Positions 38,001 to 50,875 of a DNA stretch of 64,000 nt are shown here, one piece after another. Source of the stretch: Alisma plantago-aquatica (Eukaryota; Streptophyta; Magnoliopsida; Alismatales; Alismataceae); NCBI GenBank assembly GCA_963693085.1, contig OY856411.1, positions 66,631,001 to 66,695,000 on the forward strand. Reading direction: 5' to 3'. Below the pieces are notes generated by a model. The model was not told where the DNA came from. It worked only from the letters and a program-made list of their open reading frames with translations, and did not search any database. The translations under genes were made by a program, and so were the position numbers. How positions within the stretch are numbered: position 1 is the stretch's first letter; the number at the start of each line of letters is the position of its first letter.

Positions 38001-38638
38001 GCACAGAGGGATAACGAGGATCATATAAGGAGAGAAGTGGTGGAGAGAAAATGGCTCAATTTGGTGCTTAGGGATAAGTATATGAAAGTTTAAGATTAAG
38101 AAAAAGAAAAAGAAAAAGTTGAAGTTCTAGTATCTTTCCAAGTGTCCATGGCCTTAAACCATTAAGAATATACAAGAACACACAAAAGAAGCTCCCCCAC
38201 CATCTATAGAAACATGCTTATCCCTCGTTTCTTGAATTTCCAAGCAAAACAAATAATTCATTAGTTGATAGCTACTAAATGTAGCTCATCCATGAAGGGG
38301 TAAACCTTAAAATACCCTTGGAGAAAACACCTTCAAACTAAGGATTAAATAGGTGACCCATGGCTCAAAAAGCTCAATAATGATGGTAGAATATCCAAGG
38401 AACATAACGCAAGTAATAATTTGCAAAGAAAACCCCCCAATTGGGTAACTTGCAGAAAAGTCCAAAATGTTCATAAAATTGCATAACTTACTCAAACAGT
38501 GTCCAAATTGGATCAAATTTGAAAATTAAGATTGTATTATGATTTCAAAGCATATAACAAGGTTATATTAGGTTTATAAGAATTCAATTATGATAATTAA
38601 GCTTATTCAACTCATTAAGAAAGTTTAGGGGCCTTACA
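35061..38638 (-). repeat. Solo LTR B, right part (5' end of a minus-oriented LTR)
   Basis: It continues B after element D and ends GGGGCCTTACA at 38638. On the minus strand the LTR therefore starts TGTAAGGCCCC, a usual Tekay-type beginning. Total B length without D is about 4.8 kb. No internal region or primer site adjoins either end, and the flanks are gag of element A with near-identical 5-bp duplications, so B is a solo LTR. It contains the 117-bp tandem hairpin repeat at 35637-35870 and a (GAAAAA)n run near 38098. Confidence 0.8.
35637..35870 (-). repeat. 117-bp tandem repeat made of micro-hairpins in LTR B
   Basis: Two tandem copies each hold GGAT-ATAA-ATCC, GGGT-ATCA-ACCC (one arm changed in the second copy), GAGG...CCTC, GGGC...GCCC and GGTC-ATTAA-GACC in the same order. 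This gives five adjacent small inverted repeats per copy. Confidence 0.8.
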
Positions 38639-38760
38639 TGAAGGTTGTCACCCTTGGAGCTGAAAATCAAGCCAAATGGGGTAGATCTGTAGACAAAGGA
38701 GTGTTGAAGGTAGCTATGGCAGAAAGTAGTCCTGAGTACAAGTCTATCTCTGAGTCTCAA
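38639..38760 (+). pseudogene. Element A gag, part 2
   Basis: After the TGAAG duplication the Gag text continues in the frame that broke off at 20690: VVTLGAENQAKWGRSVDKG, then VLKVAMAES. It aligns with the CWEILKNMSRKQSWGDRDK part of element E's Gag. The ATG at 38638 is created by the LTR junction and is not a real start. The segment ends at ISESQ, where solo LTR H begins. Confidence 0.8.
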
Positions 38761-39429
38761 TGTAAAGACTCGATCTTTACGACCAAATATTTACAAAATG
38801 CATCAAAAGTAGAAATAATCTTTATTACAATCATGTTTGTACATCAGAGTCGCAGAAGCTTACAAATAAGATTACAAGTTTAAGAAAATGAATTAATTCT
38901 ATCTAGTCTTCAACGGAGGACTACCCAGTGCATGTCTCTTCAAGATCTTCCATCTACCACATGCCCATGAGTTCCCAGAGGGAACACAACCACACATGGA
39001 CCCCATTGAAGGGAAATAAAGGGTCAACAAAGCTGATACTGAATCCAACATTGAACTATGTATGAAATAGGATTTAGTTTCATAATAAAAGTTAGGCAAG
39101 GACTATTTGGTGGACTAAAGGCTATCAAGTAGAAATTTCAATATCACTTTCTAGATAGAAGATCTTTCACAAGAATATCACTAAGCAAGATTCAATATTT
39201 CAAGCATGCAAAATTTATTCAAGCTAATCACAAAGTATATCAATTTCAAGATATTCTATTTAACAAGTTTTGGCACCTTTCTATCATATATTTTCTAGGG
39301 CTAAGTTCCTTGTGTTCTCACACTCTAGGAGAGAACGACACTAGTGCCTTATTAGCTATTCCAGTTGACTGGGGGACAACTAATCCCTATCCACTGCGCA
39401 GGGTTGTGGGGTACTTGGCCCACTCAAGT

Positions 39430-39490
39430 GAGCCAAAGCTCTATAGGGACAAAGCCCAAGGGACAAAAGTCCACATGGAGTCAAAACTCC
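39430..39490 (-). repeat. Micro-hairpin cluster in LTR H
   Basis: Four adjacent inverted repeats at about 15-bp spacing: GAGC-CAAA-GCTC (39430), GGG-ACAAAG-CCC (39446), GGAC-AAAA-GTCC (39461), GGAGT-CAAA-ACTCC (39477). CCAGT-TG-ACTGG (about 39361-39372) lies just to the left. It is about 670 bp from the LTR end, close to the position of the array in the large-LTR element. Confidence 0.8.
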
Positions 39491-42134
39491 AATAGATCAA
39501 GCCCAATGCCAAAAGTATTATCAACAATATTTCATCAATTGCAAAAGGAGAGTGGTGAACTATCAATAATAAATAAAGGCTTCAAAACTATATGGAATTC
39601 ACCACGAATCAAGATATATGTGTGTCCATCAAAAGGGAAAATAGTTCAACAATAAAATAGAAGATTTTTTACCTTAATTATTCAGGACTCCATGGGGTTT
39701 GTAATCACAAGTTGGCTCCAAGAGAAAATATCTACAAAGTTTGGTACAATCTGGTTATCATTTGTCCTGGAATCAATTACCTGTTCAATGTGTCATATTA
39801 TTTTGCCCATTTAGGGTTATTTGTATTTCATAATTCTTGTATTCTCTTTCTATTAAATTTCTCAACATAATTTTTTTATGTCTATACTCACTCATTCGCC
39901 CAAGTCATATATTGTAATTATTACAATAGAAAACTCCATATGTGCTTCTCATTATGTCTCATTTTGGGATATTGGATGAGTGAATATGTTATACATGATA
40001 TACTATAGAAACCACATCATTTAGTAAAATAAGATATGTCACAAAGTAATATAAACCTAAATTCAAGCCATTCACATTTTCTATTCTATTAGTACATATG
40101 ATCATCAAAGTCTAACCTAAATATAAGTATTACATGTATAGGCAAACCTGAGCTATATGGTCCATATCACGTGTTTATGATAATAATTACACAAATTTCA
40201 TAATTACTACTTAGTAATATGATTACACCTACATTACCATGCCTAGATAATCTATTCTTAGAAAGATCATGAAAATGTTATAAAGGCAAGTTGGAAAAAT
40301 ATTGAGTCTCTTATCTCTTATGTATATATCTACTAATAATTTGTCAATAGATCATTGAATGGCTAAAAATAATGTTTAACTCACATACCTATAAGAACCT
40401 AAGATATATGTACCTTAACAAATATACATGTAAAAATATCACGGAATATACAATAAACTAACCTATATTGGTATTACAATTTTGTTAGAATGTGCACTGA
40501 TTTCAAAACCAACTATTTTATATAATCATAAACATTGACATTATTTTCATTGGTAACCATATAATCTTTAGGTAGGTGTATATACATATATGCATACTGG
40601 TTTTGTTAACCTAACCATGTTTTACTAAGTCCCATTTTTTTCTCAAATGTTCAGCCTACAGTCCTTTATTGGTTGATAACCTGAACTGCAATTAAAGAAA
40701 AAGAGACATACCTGCCATTGATCATAATGACCAGTATATAGATGAACATTATGAATCTCTGGGGTTCATCTATAGGTTTTTACTTGGTTGATCCTTGATG
40801 CACAAGATTGATCGACGTTGTTGTGGGATCTATCTAGTCCTGTCCAAAGGAGGTCTCGTCTGCGTTGAGGTTGAGGAGGCCCTGATGCCCAACTCAAGCT
40901 TGCAGTCCTCGCTTGCGGTGTTGGGCATCCCATGGTGTTGAAGCTACAAGTTTGGGATCACCCATATACAACATGATTCTAGGAGGTGTCTAGAGTCCTC
41001 ATAGATATGTAAGATCCGACCTTCAATTTGATGATGAGCATATAGTAGAAGGATGAGAGATGTTGTGCCTTATAGCTGGAGCATCTAGTTGTCACCAAGA
41101 ATCAAAAGTGCAAGTCTGGATGATCTTCAGACCTTTTGTGTCATTTCATGTTAGAAACCATGGTTGTCAGAACACCATCGTCAAATATAGGGGTGTATGC
41201 AGGTTGATGAGCTAACAACGATGTGTTTGTAGGTTTGGGATCTCAGGGGAGTTGGGTAGATGGTGTCATGGTGGCATTGATGGCAGATCAGGTTCATAGG
41301 TCTATGGATGAACACCAAATCTGGCTTGTGCAATGTGTTTCATTCTATAGATCTTGCAATAGATATTGAGGTTTGATTTGCAGGTGGTAAGAGCATAATG
41401 TCAGGAGTAGTGGGGAGGGATTGGTGATGAAGTGGAGAAGGTGGTCGAGGCTAGCAAGGTGTGCTAGATATGGGCATCGAGTCTGTAGATGTTATAGGTC
41501 AGATAACTGGTTGAGGTTTGGATGCAAGAGAAAACGAGGTGTCCATGGCTGGGTATTGTTGTTGGTGGCAATGCAGGGCGCTGTTGTTGTAGGTTGCGCT
41601 GACATTGCACGTGGCTGAGTTGGAGACAATGTGGTGATCTCTGGCTGTTGGCGAGACCTAATGCTAACTTGACTATGCAACAGGACCAGAGGGAGGCATA
41701 GGGGCGCCCCATGGTCTAAGTATGGTGGTGGTGACAACGACGCTTGGCATATGGTGAGGAGGCAGAAACTGATGGCAAGGCATGTGGGGATGTTTCTGTA
41801 GGTTGATGGAGGCGGCGTTGACCTACTATTATATATGGTGTTTAGAGTAGGCATAGGAGATCTGAGGGACAAGGTTGGCGGTGGCCGTGCTGTCAAGGCG
41901 TCAATGGTTGTAGTGGTAGATGGGTGGCATCGTCGTGGGTGGAGAGATTGAGACCTATCTTCAGACCATTACTCGTTAGCAGTGAAGGAGGGGACTTGGG
42001 GTTTTTGGTGGTAGATTAAGGACCAGATTGTTGTTAGAGTTGTAGGTAGTCAGGGAGGAGGTGGTGCTTAGCGGGTGATGTGGTTCGCTGATAGGGAGGA
42101 GGTGGTTGTGGTTGTAGCTAGTGGATGGGCAAGG

Positions 42135-42141
42135 TTTTATA
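42135..42141 (-). promoter_or_regulatory. TATA box of LTR H
   Basis: On the minus strand, CTCTATAAAACC in GC-rich context. Confidence 0.6.
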
Positions 42142-42934
42142 GAGGCGTCGACCCTAGGGTGCATGTCCAGGGAAGCCGACGTAGGGGTTATATGGTGCTA
42201 CACATGTAACACTGGTTGTTTTCTTCTTGGTCGTCGTCTGTAATGCCCCATCGTCACAGTCTCTCTGCCTTGCAACAATTGATCATTAATTATGGCACAA
42301 GGCCAGACGGTGAGGGAGAGGGAGAGAAAGCAAGGTCGTGGAGAGGTGAGAGGTGAGGACGGTGGGGTGTTTCCTTGCCAACCTATGTTGCAATGGTAAC
42401 AGCCACATCCTAGATGTGTGGGCATGCGGTTACAGCTGAAGACCATGTTCTAAATGGCCCCCAATCAAGCCCCTTAATTAGGTTGCAAATAAATACTAGT
42501 AAATTGCCTCATGCAATGGTGTTACTACCACTATTCATTTCTCCTAATTCATTACTCTATTTCTAATGCAATTTTGAATGGTGGTTTAATAGCAATTGGT
42601 CAATTACTAAAAGTATTTACTTTTCTAGTTTACCAGTCTAAAATAGTAAAAGGAATTATTTACTCTACAAATAAATACTAAAATTCTTAGTACCATTGTA
42701 TATGATTCCAAAGCCAAGAAATTCTAATGGAATTCAATTATTCACTTGTGGGTCCCAAGAGGGATGACTAGGTCAAATGAGGATAAATTGTATTCTAGAA
42801 CTTGAGTTTCAAGATATTTCCAATGGAAGACAAATGTGAGTGCAATTTAGGAAGAGGAAATTCAACTTTTTTGAAGGATTACAAATCATAGTTCAAAATT
42901 TGAATTTAGTCCCAAATTTCAGTGTTACACTCTA

Positions 42935-44000
42935 AAGCTACTAGTTGCCAAGAATGACAACCTTGTATTGTCTTTCAACACCTATGAAAGGAGGTGCTCA
43001 CCCCCTCGACAACAAGAACAAGTCAAGTCAGCTTCTCTATTTTGCGAAGCATGTAAATACACTGACCATTCTACTCTAGCCTGTAATATTTTCTATGATG
43101 TTGTTCTAGGCAATGCTTGTGCCCAAGGAGGTAATGGTCAGATGGAAAATTTGAATATGCCATCAACACTATCCCCGATCAAGGGTATTATAATCCAAAT
43201 CAGAATAGGAACCATACTAGTTTTCAGTATGGAAATCCTTTGAGAGCAGAAAACTCATAGCAACTCGGTTTCAGATAATCAACAATGAGGCCCACCAGGA
43301 TTCCATTATAATTAACAACAAAATTTCAAGAATCAAGGGAACTTCAGGGGTAACTTTTAGAACAAAAATTACAACCAGCATCAAAACACCCCTCATTTCC
43401 ATAATCTCAACCAAATTTTGCATCAACAACTGCAACAAGGACAAAAAGTTGGTCCCATGACTTCTGACGACAAACTATCATCCATTGAGAAGATGCTATA
43501 GTCACAACAGACTACGATAGAAAATCAGCAAGCTCATCAGAAGGCTATTGAATCCCAACTAGCACAACTTTCAGCTAGCCTCAAGCCACCTACTGGAGCT
43601 TTTGCTGGCCAACCAGAGAACAATCCTAAACATCCTGAGCAACTGAAAGCTATTTCTACTCAATCTGGAAAAGACTATTATGATCCTCCTATAAAGACAC
43701 CTATGGTAGTCATAGACGAGCATGATTTGGTGTTTGTCTAAGATACTGAAGTACATGAATCTCAACTAAAAGAACCGTTGATGACTGATAAGGCAGACAA
43801 AGCAAGCTCTTAGAAACCTATCGTTGTAGAATCAGAAGACACGCCTGATATAGTTATACCTATATACAAGCCTCATCCTCCTTTCTAAGCTCAACTAAAG
43901 CAGACAAAGCTCGACACTTGTTTCACAAAATTTAAGGAAGCAATGAAGAAGCTTAATGTTGGTAAACCCTTTCTAGATGCGCTGGCAGAGATACAACCTA
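42935..44000 (+). pseudogene. Element A gag, part 3 (nucleocapsid)
   Basis: Directly after the CTCTA duplication the frame resumes as KLLVAKNDNLVLSF and reaches a complete CCHC knuckle, CEACKYTDHSTLAC, inside the open piece 42968-43243. Downstream is Q- and N-rich text usual for the end of Athila-type Gag, with multiple stops and frameshifts. Confidence 0.75.
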
Positions 44001-44040
44001 GACAAAGTACTTCAAGTCTCTCCTAACAAGGAAGTATATA

Positions 44041-44470
44041 ACTAAGGAATATGAGAAAGTCAAATTAGCAACAACTACTTCCGACATTATTCATAGTAAA
44101 ATGCCCAAGAAGCAAAAATACCCAGGATCATTTGGGATTTCATGCCATATCGGCGATTCTACATGTAAGACGAGACTAGATGACCTCGATGCTATAATCT
44201 CTATCATGCCACTTAGCCTTTGCAAGAGGCTAGGGTTTTTAGAACTTCTCCCAACTGGCATGACCATACAACTTGCAGACAATTCTATGACTCTCCCTTC
44301 GGGAATCATTGAGGATGTTTCAGTCAAGGTAGGCAAAGACTCTTATGTCCCATGTGACTTGTAATCATGGACACAAAAGAGGACACCAGATACCCTCTTA
44401 TGTTTGGTCATCCGTTCCTCACCACTGTGATAGCTTTGATTGATGTTGAAGCAGGAACCTTGCTCCTTAG
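44041..44470 (+). pseudogene. Element A protease
   Basis: The open piece 44101-44364 contains IISIMPLSLCKRLGF, IQLADNSMTLPSGIIEDVSV and KVGKDSYVP, the core of an Athila-type aspartic protease. The active-site motif, normally D-(S/L)-G-A, reads DLDA, so the flap/active-site Gly is lost. A shifted frame then gives the GHPFL segment (near 44405) equivalent to GRPFL. The coding sequence is inactive. Confidence 0.75.
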
Positions 44471-44587
44471 ACTGTGAAAAGAAATACTTGAGTTCAGAGT
44501 TTTTGAAAGTATGTGAAGACCAAGCATGTAAGAAGAAGTATATTTGATTGATTTCATAGAGAAAATGTCACTCCTCACGCAATAGAA

Positions 44588-45914
44588 TCATGAATCAAAT
44601 GATCCTTTAGAAGTGACTGTAATAAACCCATCTGCTGATGACACTATCGATGAACAAGTAAAGACTTGTGTTCTCCACCTCAATGCTGTAGAAGAAGATC
44701 TTGAAGCTAAATTTGAGGAACTCAAGGCTGTGAACATAACTAAAGACCTATGCGAGAAACTAGAGGCCCCTGAAATGAAGCCCCTACTTGAGGGATTGAA
44801 GTACGTGTTTCTGGATGATCTCAAGGTTTGCCCAGTTATCATAAATTCTGACCTAACGTCTGAACAAGAAGATAAACTCCTGACAGAATTAAGGGAAAGA
44901 CGAAAGGCCCTCAGCTACAAAAGGAGTAGCCTCATCGGGGTTAGTCAAGCACTTTGCATGCACTGAATCCCCACGGTGGAAGAGCACAAGATGACTATCG
45001 AACATCAACGAAAGCAAAATCCAAATATGAAAGAAGTAGTTCGCCTTGAAGTCATTAAATTTCTCATAATAGGAATCATCTATCCTATATCTGAGTCGCC
45101 ATGGGTAAGTCATATACATGTTGTTCCAAAGAAAGGTGGAACTTCCGTGATACATAATGAAAATAATGATCTTGTCCCCACTTGAACAACCACTGGTTGG
45201 AGGATGTGTATCAATTATAGGAAATTGAACAAGGCCACACGTAAGGATCATTTCTTGATGCCTTTCCTAGACCAAGTCTTAGAGCGATTGGCTCACCAAG
45301 ACTATTTTTGCTATCTTGATGGATACTCTTGATCCTATCAAATTCCCATTCATCCAGACGACCAAGAGAAGACAATATTCACTTGCCCCTTTAGAACATA
45401 TGCCTTTAGAAGGATGCCTTCCGGACCTTGTAATGCGCCTGCCACTTCCCAGTATTGCATGGCAGCCATATTCGCTGGACTCACTGAAACTATTATGGAA
45501 TTTTTTATGGATGATTTCTCCGTATATAGGGGTTCATATGATTCATTCCTGAAGCACCTCTCCATAGTCCTCAAATGATGTGAATAAGCACATCTAGTGC
45601 TAAATTGGAAGAAATGTCATTTTATGGTAAAAGAAGGCATTGTACTCAGCCATATGGTCGTCAATCGAGGGATTGAAGTAAACAAGGCAAAGATTGAAGT
45701 GATTTCTAAACTCACTCTCCCAACCAATGTAAGAGAGATCCATGCATTTCTTGGTCATGCCGACTTTTATAGAAGGTTTATAAAGGATTTCTCCAAGATA
45801 ACCAAGCATATGATGAACTTATTACTAAAGGATGTTGATTTCCGCTTTGATGAAGAATGTATCAAGAGTTTCAACAATCTTAAGCATGCCCTTACATCAA
45901 CCCCTATCATCTGA
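44588..45914 (+). pseudogene. Element A reverse transcriptase
   Basis: The order is linker (44613-44966), then NPNMKEVVRLEVIKFLIIGI, HVVPKKGGTSV, WRMCINYRKLNKATRKDH, YLDGYS, FTCPF, CNAPAT, FFMDDFSVY and LGHADFYRRFIKDFSKI. The catalytic FMDD box is intact. In-frame TGA codons occur at about 45182 (expected Arg), after YLDGYS and near 45576, and frames shift between pieces. The RT therefore cannot be made as one protein. Its match to element F shows both are of the same lineage. Confidence 0.85.
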
Positions 45915-46330
45915 GCTCCAGATTGGGAGCACCCATTTGAAATAATGTGTGATTTTCTAGTGATTATGCAGTCGATGCTGTTTTGGGCCAACATATGGAA
46001 AAGAAACATCATGTATTCTACTATGCATCTAAGACCCTTGATGAAGTTCAAAGGAACTATGCAAATACTAAGAAGGAACTTTTAGCAGTTGTGAATGCCT
46101 TTGACAAGTTTAGATCCTACCTCATCGGTTCGAAGGTCATCATCTACACTGATCATGCTGCAATTTGTTACCTCCTAGCAAAGAAAGATGCAAAACCCAG
46201 GGATTCTCCTCTTACAAGAGTTTGATCTTGAGATAAGAGATAAGAAAGGAACAGAGAATGTCGTGGCATACCACTTGAGTCGTATCCACATCCTATACAC
46301 TGAAAATATTCCAATTAATGACTCCCTTTC
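45915..46330 (+). pseudogene. Element A RNase H
   Basis: The piece 45983-46225 carries [36 protein letters not shown] and [13 protein letters not shown]. The catalytic Glu and the later Asp are visible. The first Asp motif (CDxSD) lies across a frameshift near 45955. Confidence 0.8.
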
Positions 46331-47139
46331 AATGACCAGCTCATGAAAGCTTTGAAAGCCATCCCTTGGTACGCGAACTATGTGAACTACCTAATGGCTG
46401 GTGTCATCCACCCTGAGTGCACCGACATTGCACTGAAGAAATTCATGCACGATGTGAGGCAATATCATTGGGATGAGCTATACCTCTTCAAGCTCTGTGT
46501 TGACGGTCTCTACATACGTTGTATAGTTTAGGAAGAAGCTCAACTTGTTCTAGAGCAATGCCACTCAGGACCCGCTGGAGGCCATATGAGTTCTATGAAA
46601 TCTGCTTTGAAAGTTCTACAATGTGGCTTTGTTTGGCCAACCATATCCAAGGATGCCTATAACTTTGTCTTGTATTGTGACAAATGCCAGAGGGAGGGTA
46701 ACATTACAAAAAGAGATGAGATGCCCTTAAGCTTTGGCAGGTTGTCAAAATTTTTGATGTTTGGGGAGTGGACTGCATGGGCCCATTCCCATCCTCGTAT
46801 GGATTTTGCAACATTCTAGTTGCGGTGGATTATGTCTCTAAATGGGTAGAGGCCATACCAACAATCACTAGAAATTCAAAACATGTCGTCAAAATGTTTA
46901 AAGATATTATTTTACCCCATTTTGGAGTTCCACGTACTGTGATATCCAATGGAGGTTCTCATTTTATGGAAAGAAGTTTTGAGGCACTATTGAGAAAAAA
47001 TGGTGTGACTCACAAGGTAGCTTCCCCCTATCACCCGCAAATGAGTGGACATGTAGAGGCGTCAAACTGTCAACTCAAAGTTATCCTGGAAAAGATAGTG
47101 TGCTACAACATGAAGGATTGGTCAGTGAAAATCAATGAC
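46331..47139 (+). pseudogene. Element A integrase, truncated by LTR B'
   Basis: Zinc-binding region: CHSGPAGGH (near 46560) and CDKC (near 46680). Core: [40 protein letters not shown] and [13 protein letters not shown]. The middle catalytic Asp, normally in ISDGGSHF, is Asn. The frame runs to 47139, where LTR B' begins. The C-terminal domain should lie beyond the right edge of the window. Confidence 0.85.
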
Positions 47140-47744
47140 TGTAAGAACCCGTTACATTAAATGAGATTACTCAAAACATAAAGCACAATCGATCACTAAT
47201 TAATCACATACCCAAAAATATGAATAAATTAAAACAGATTTCAACGTCATCACCTGCTCAGAAACATTTGCATAAGAGCCCAACATCTTTCTTTTATCCA
47301 TACTATGCCAAGAATTTGATATAAATTTGCAAAACATATATACACAGCAGAACAATACTCGTATATGCCACACAAATAAGCATTAATATGCTAACAAAAG
47401 TCCAATTCATTTGAAACACCATATACAATTTTTTTTCTCCCGGACATGAGAGTACATGGATGACTCTAGGATACAATAGACATCTAATCAACTTTCTCAA
47501 AGATTCATGACTGCAGTTCCTCTTTACTTCCATGATTCTGTTGTCATCACTGCCAATTACCTAAAAAGATGTGGTGAACCACAAAGGTGAGACCCATGTA
47601 CCAACAAGAGATATAACCTCCAACAACGTTTATTGATTCCAACATTTTTAGGTAATGAGACAGTTTAAGTAGTTTCATCATATATAAAAAATAATCTCAA
47701 TAGCACTGATGATTAACAAAATACATAAAGGAGAAGATGAAAAT
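47140..47744 (-). repeat. LTR B', second copy of family B (partial in window)
   Basis: It starts TGTAAGAACCC and is colinear with 20691 to about 21300, including the GTGAGACCCATG and GAGATATAACCTCC stretch. It is inserted in the integrase of element A after ATGAC (47135-47139). After about 600 bp it is interrupted by element C at 47745. Confidence 0.75.
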
Positions 47745-50299
47745 TGTGACATCCCGCTATCACATGGACAACGAAATGCCACACGAAAATGCGTGGAACC
47801 ACCATAAACCACATATTATCAAAAACAAGGGTTAATTAAAACAATTTGTGGAAAACATCATAAGAATGGAACTATTACAACCAGATCCACATCCTGCAAG
47901 GAAACATGTTGTATATACATAAGCATGATGTATGTCCATAAACACATTGGATCCGTCTATTCCATATACATCAAGGATACATCACCTATTTATATACATA
48001 CCAGACCTACCCATGCCAACAACAAGTTACAAAAAGCCATACTAAGATCATACATCATGAAACCTCGTCAAAACACCTACCATGACCTGAGAGTACAAGA
48101 ATGACTCTAAGACTCTACTACAAAACAACCACAGCAGCATATCCAACCTTGCCTTCTACTGATCTTCTTGCTTCTCAGCCGCAACACTACGATCACCACC
48201 ACGTCTAGCTCGATCACCTAAAAAGGTTGAAACCAGTGGGGTGAGACACATAGTCCCAACGAGAAACATAACTCCCCGCCGAACTATAAAACCTCAGAAA
48301 AGCTAGAGAAGATAAAACATGTAGCAGATTTAACCCAATCACATATTAAATATGAATAACAAGATTATACATATATACCAGCTTACCATGATACATGAAA
48401 AGCATATAACTAGTTTCAAGGAATACTTAGGGTATGTATATAAAACAATCATACATTATTCAAGGCCTCAACCAATGTTTCGTGTTTTCCCTAAGAAAAT
48501 ATACTATACGGCTGGATTACCATTTATTATGCCCTGAGGAAGTGAGTCGTACTGCTCAAATCCGACCTTCGGTTGCGAAACCCAATGCCAGTGCCATACA
48601 AGGTCAATGGAAGAGACAAACTCCACGATCTCAACCCCCTTGTGGTTAATGCACGATATCCAAAGTAGGACCGCAGTCTCTTGCTTAAGTGACCTCAGTC
48701 ACAGGGTTAGCTCTACAGGCTACCCTTTCTCTATCCCACCTTGGTACAGGTCACAACACTAGTATATCTTGAGCCACAGGCCTGTTCAGTGTGCTCCCGA
48801 GCCATGAACACATTCATGCTCTATCACACTGAGCCATGGGCCTGTTCACCATGCTCTTATACACACCTTGAGTCTACAACCGAAGTTGTAATCTAATCCT
48901 CCTACTTTCGGCTAGAAGAAACCCCACATACTCAACAGTATGCGCTATGGGTTAACCCACAGGAGAACCCATTTCACCATCACCAGCTCCTGACGATGAT
49001 GGATCTATGGCTAGGGAAAACTACATGAAAGGTGCATCTATAATTAATTAATGCATTTTAAGTGGATTGTTGGGGTAAACCAAGTTATCTTATGCAAACC
49101 ATAAACAAGAGTAAACAACATAGATTCCATTATCTTGTATCACATTGTCATTACTATTCTCAATGCCGTCACATCATCATGATCCATCTCAAGGATCCAA
49201 CATTACATGTTGCCACCTGGCCTCTTTCCAATCATTATGATCCATCACAAGGATCCAACATCATAGGGATTCCATCCCAGCATTAAGCACATGTTACCAT
49301 CTCATAGGAAACACTCATCATGCATACTCATAGCACATAGTGTTCCTCATGATCTCAATATCAAGAGAATGTCATCAAGGACATCGTTATAGCTCATACC
49401 TGAGTACACATCTCAACTGATGAAACCTGCATGGTTAGTATGCTCAAGATTAGATAAACACTTCAACATCGAGATATATTTGAGCAACATTTAGATGACC
49501 ATGCATATACATAACATCCACATATAAGCATTCCAAATGATATTAGGGCTGCAATCGAACAAGCTACAGGTAAGGATATCAGGTAAGGATAAACCCTCAC
49601 CAAAACATGTCGGGTAAGGGACTAACCCTCACCAAAAGATCAAGCTACATCCCAACCTTACTGGTGTCAGCTAAAGGCAACTAACCACAGTTTTCCGTGT
49701 CGGCCAACACTTTCATCCAGTACCCATATCGGGCAAGCCACCAAGTGAACGAGCAACATCATATCGGACAACGTGTATTGCCCAAACAACACACTCCTGT
49801 CATGCAACGTTGTGTCGGTGACGCTATGCTGGGAAATGCCAGACCATGTCACCTAGCCAAAGGGTCAGCACCCAACCAAGATAACACTAAGCTAAAGCAC
49901 AGACAGACAACGGGTAAAGCACCTAGCCAACTGACATCAACAGGTCAACATCGACCAAAATGACAAAGGTCATAACACCATAACGAGCGATGCCACATCA
50001 GACAACAAAACATCTTAAGCCAACCGATATTGGGTAACACCATGGCATGCAATGCCAAACGGACAACACAACACAACATATCAGGCATCATCCTGTCTAA
50101 GGTTCAGCTCTAACATCCAAGGTAGACGGTGGTCAAGACACCCATCAAAGCACCATATCGGCCAACCCCTTCAAGGGATATCGGGAAGCACTACCCATAA
50201 TGGGTATCATGCAAAGCAAGGCCATCATGCCCAAAAGGTCAACGTAAAAGGGAGATATCGTCCAAGAATGCCAAGAGTGTTGGCTCACCTCTCAACAAC
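47745..50299 (-). repeat. 3' LTR of element C, left part
   Basis: It begins TGTGACATCCCGC (plus strand) and carries the minus-strand version of the ctctcgctgggg-like block (about 48250-48270). At 49550-50290 are degenerate repeats around GGGTAAGG and ACCCTCACC, with variants of ATCGGGTAAC and GCCAAC. Interrupted by element E at 50300. Confidence 0.8.
50295..50299 (+). repeat. Target-site duplication of E (left)
   Basis: ACAAC, identical to 58273-58277. Confidence 0.95.
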
Positions 50300-50530
50300 T
50301 GATGCGATGATTTTGAGTCGCATTTATAGACCTTTTTCATATGTGTTTTGTGCCTTAATTACTCATTTTCATGGATAATATTGCATAATTCACTTTATTT
50401 GGTCTTTGCCATCATTTTATATCAAATCCCCTTTATTTCATTATTTTAAGCATTATTGATCATCTTATCATAAATCGTGTGGATTTATTTGGTCTTGTTG
50501 TACAATTTTAGGAAAAACAAGTATCTACAT

Positions 50531-50875
50531 CCGTCGATACCATCGACGGGTGTCGATACCATCGACCAAGCCACAGGTTGTCAGCCGAGAAGAGCAATAC
50601 AGAGTCGATACCATCGACGCCCAAGTCGATGGCATCGAGATGTCTCCAGGCTGCTAGCGAGGATTAAGTCGATACCATCGACGGATGTCGATGCCATCGA
50701 CACAAGGAGAGCTACAGCGTCGCTAAACGACAACAACCGACGCTAAAGGAGTCGATACCATCGACACCCAAGTCGATGGTATCGAGATCACCACAGGCGC
50801 TCAGAATAAAAGAAAGGAAAGCTGCCGCTAATCCGCTGGGTCGATACCATCGACCCGCGTCGATGGTATCGACGC
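50531..50875 (+). repeat. GTCGATACCATCGAC inverted-repeat array in E 5' LTR
   Basis: Five paired units of the 15-mer GTCGATACCATCGAC (itself a 6-bp stem around ACC) occur about every 65-90 bp. Most are followed within 4-6 bases by its reverse complement GTCGATGGTATCGAC or a variant, giving 14-15 bp stems. The first pair is a direct repeat. The same motif recurs in the 3' part of the internal region and in the other LTR. Confidence 0.9.

Larger units (their letters stand above)
38761..42929 (-). repeat. Solo LTR H (4169 bp, minus-oriented)
   Basis: Plus-strand ends are TGTAAAGACTCG and AGTGTTACA, so on the minus strand it runs TGTAACACTG to CGAGTCTTTACA. Flanks are CTCAA (38756-38760) and CTCTA (42930-42934), and element A's gag frame continues across. 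A minus-strand TATA box at 42135 lies about 790 bp from the LTR start. GC-richer DNA follows at 40790-42440. Frames of up to 134 codons there are low-complexity and lack any family motif. A micro-hairpin cluster lies at 39430-39490. Confidence 0.8.
17944..47139 (+). mobile_element. Element A: Athila-type LTR retrotransposon, split by nested insertions
   Basis: The pieces are the 5' LTR (17944-19726), primer site (19731), gag in three parts (19876-20690, 38644-38760, 42935-44000), then protease, RT, RNase H and integrase to 47139. All are plus strand and in family order. The insertions are solo LTR B with D inside, solo LTR H, and B' with C and E inside. The gag frame resumes without loss when B and H plus one target duplication each are removed. 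The rest of integrase and the 3' LTR should lie beyond 64000. The element is old, with many stops and frameshifts. Confidence 0.8.

Noticed and set aside
41492..41896. 134-codon minus-strand frame in LTR H
   Set aside because: Low-complexity T/P/S-rich text in a GC-rich transcribed leader. It overlaps other frames and has no domain.
42930..47139. A separate Athila-type element distinct from A
   Set aside because: Same strand, family order and exact in-frame continuation from 38760 across solo LTR H make it the rest of element A.
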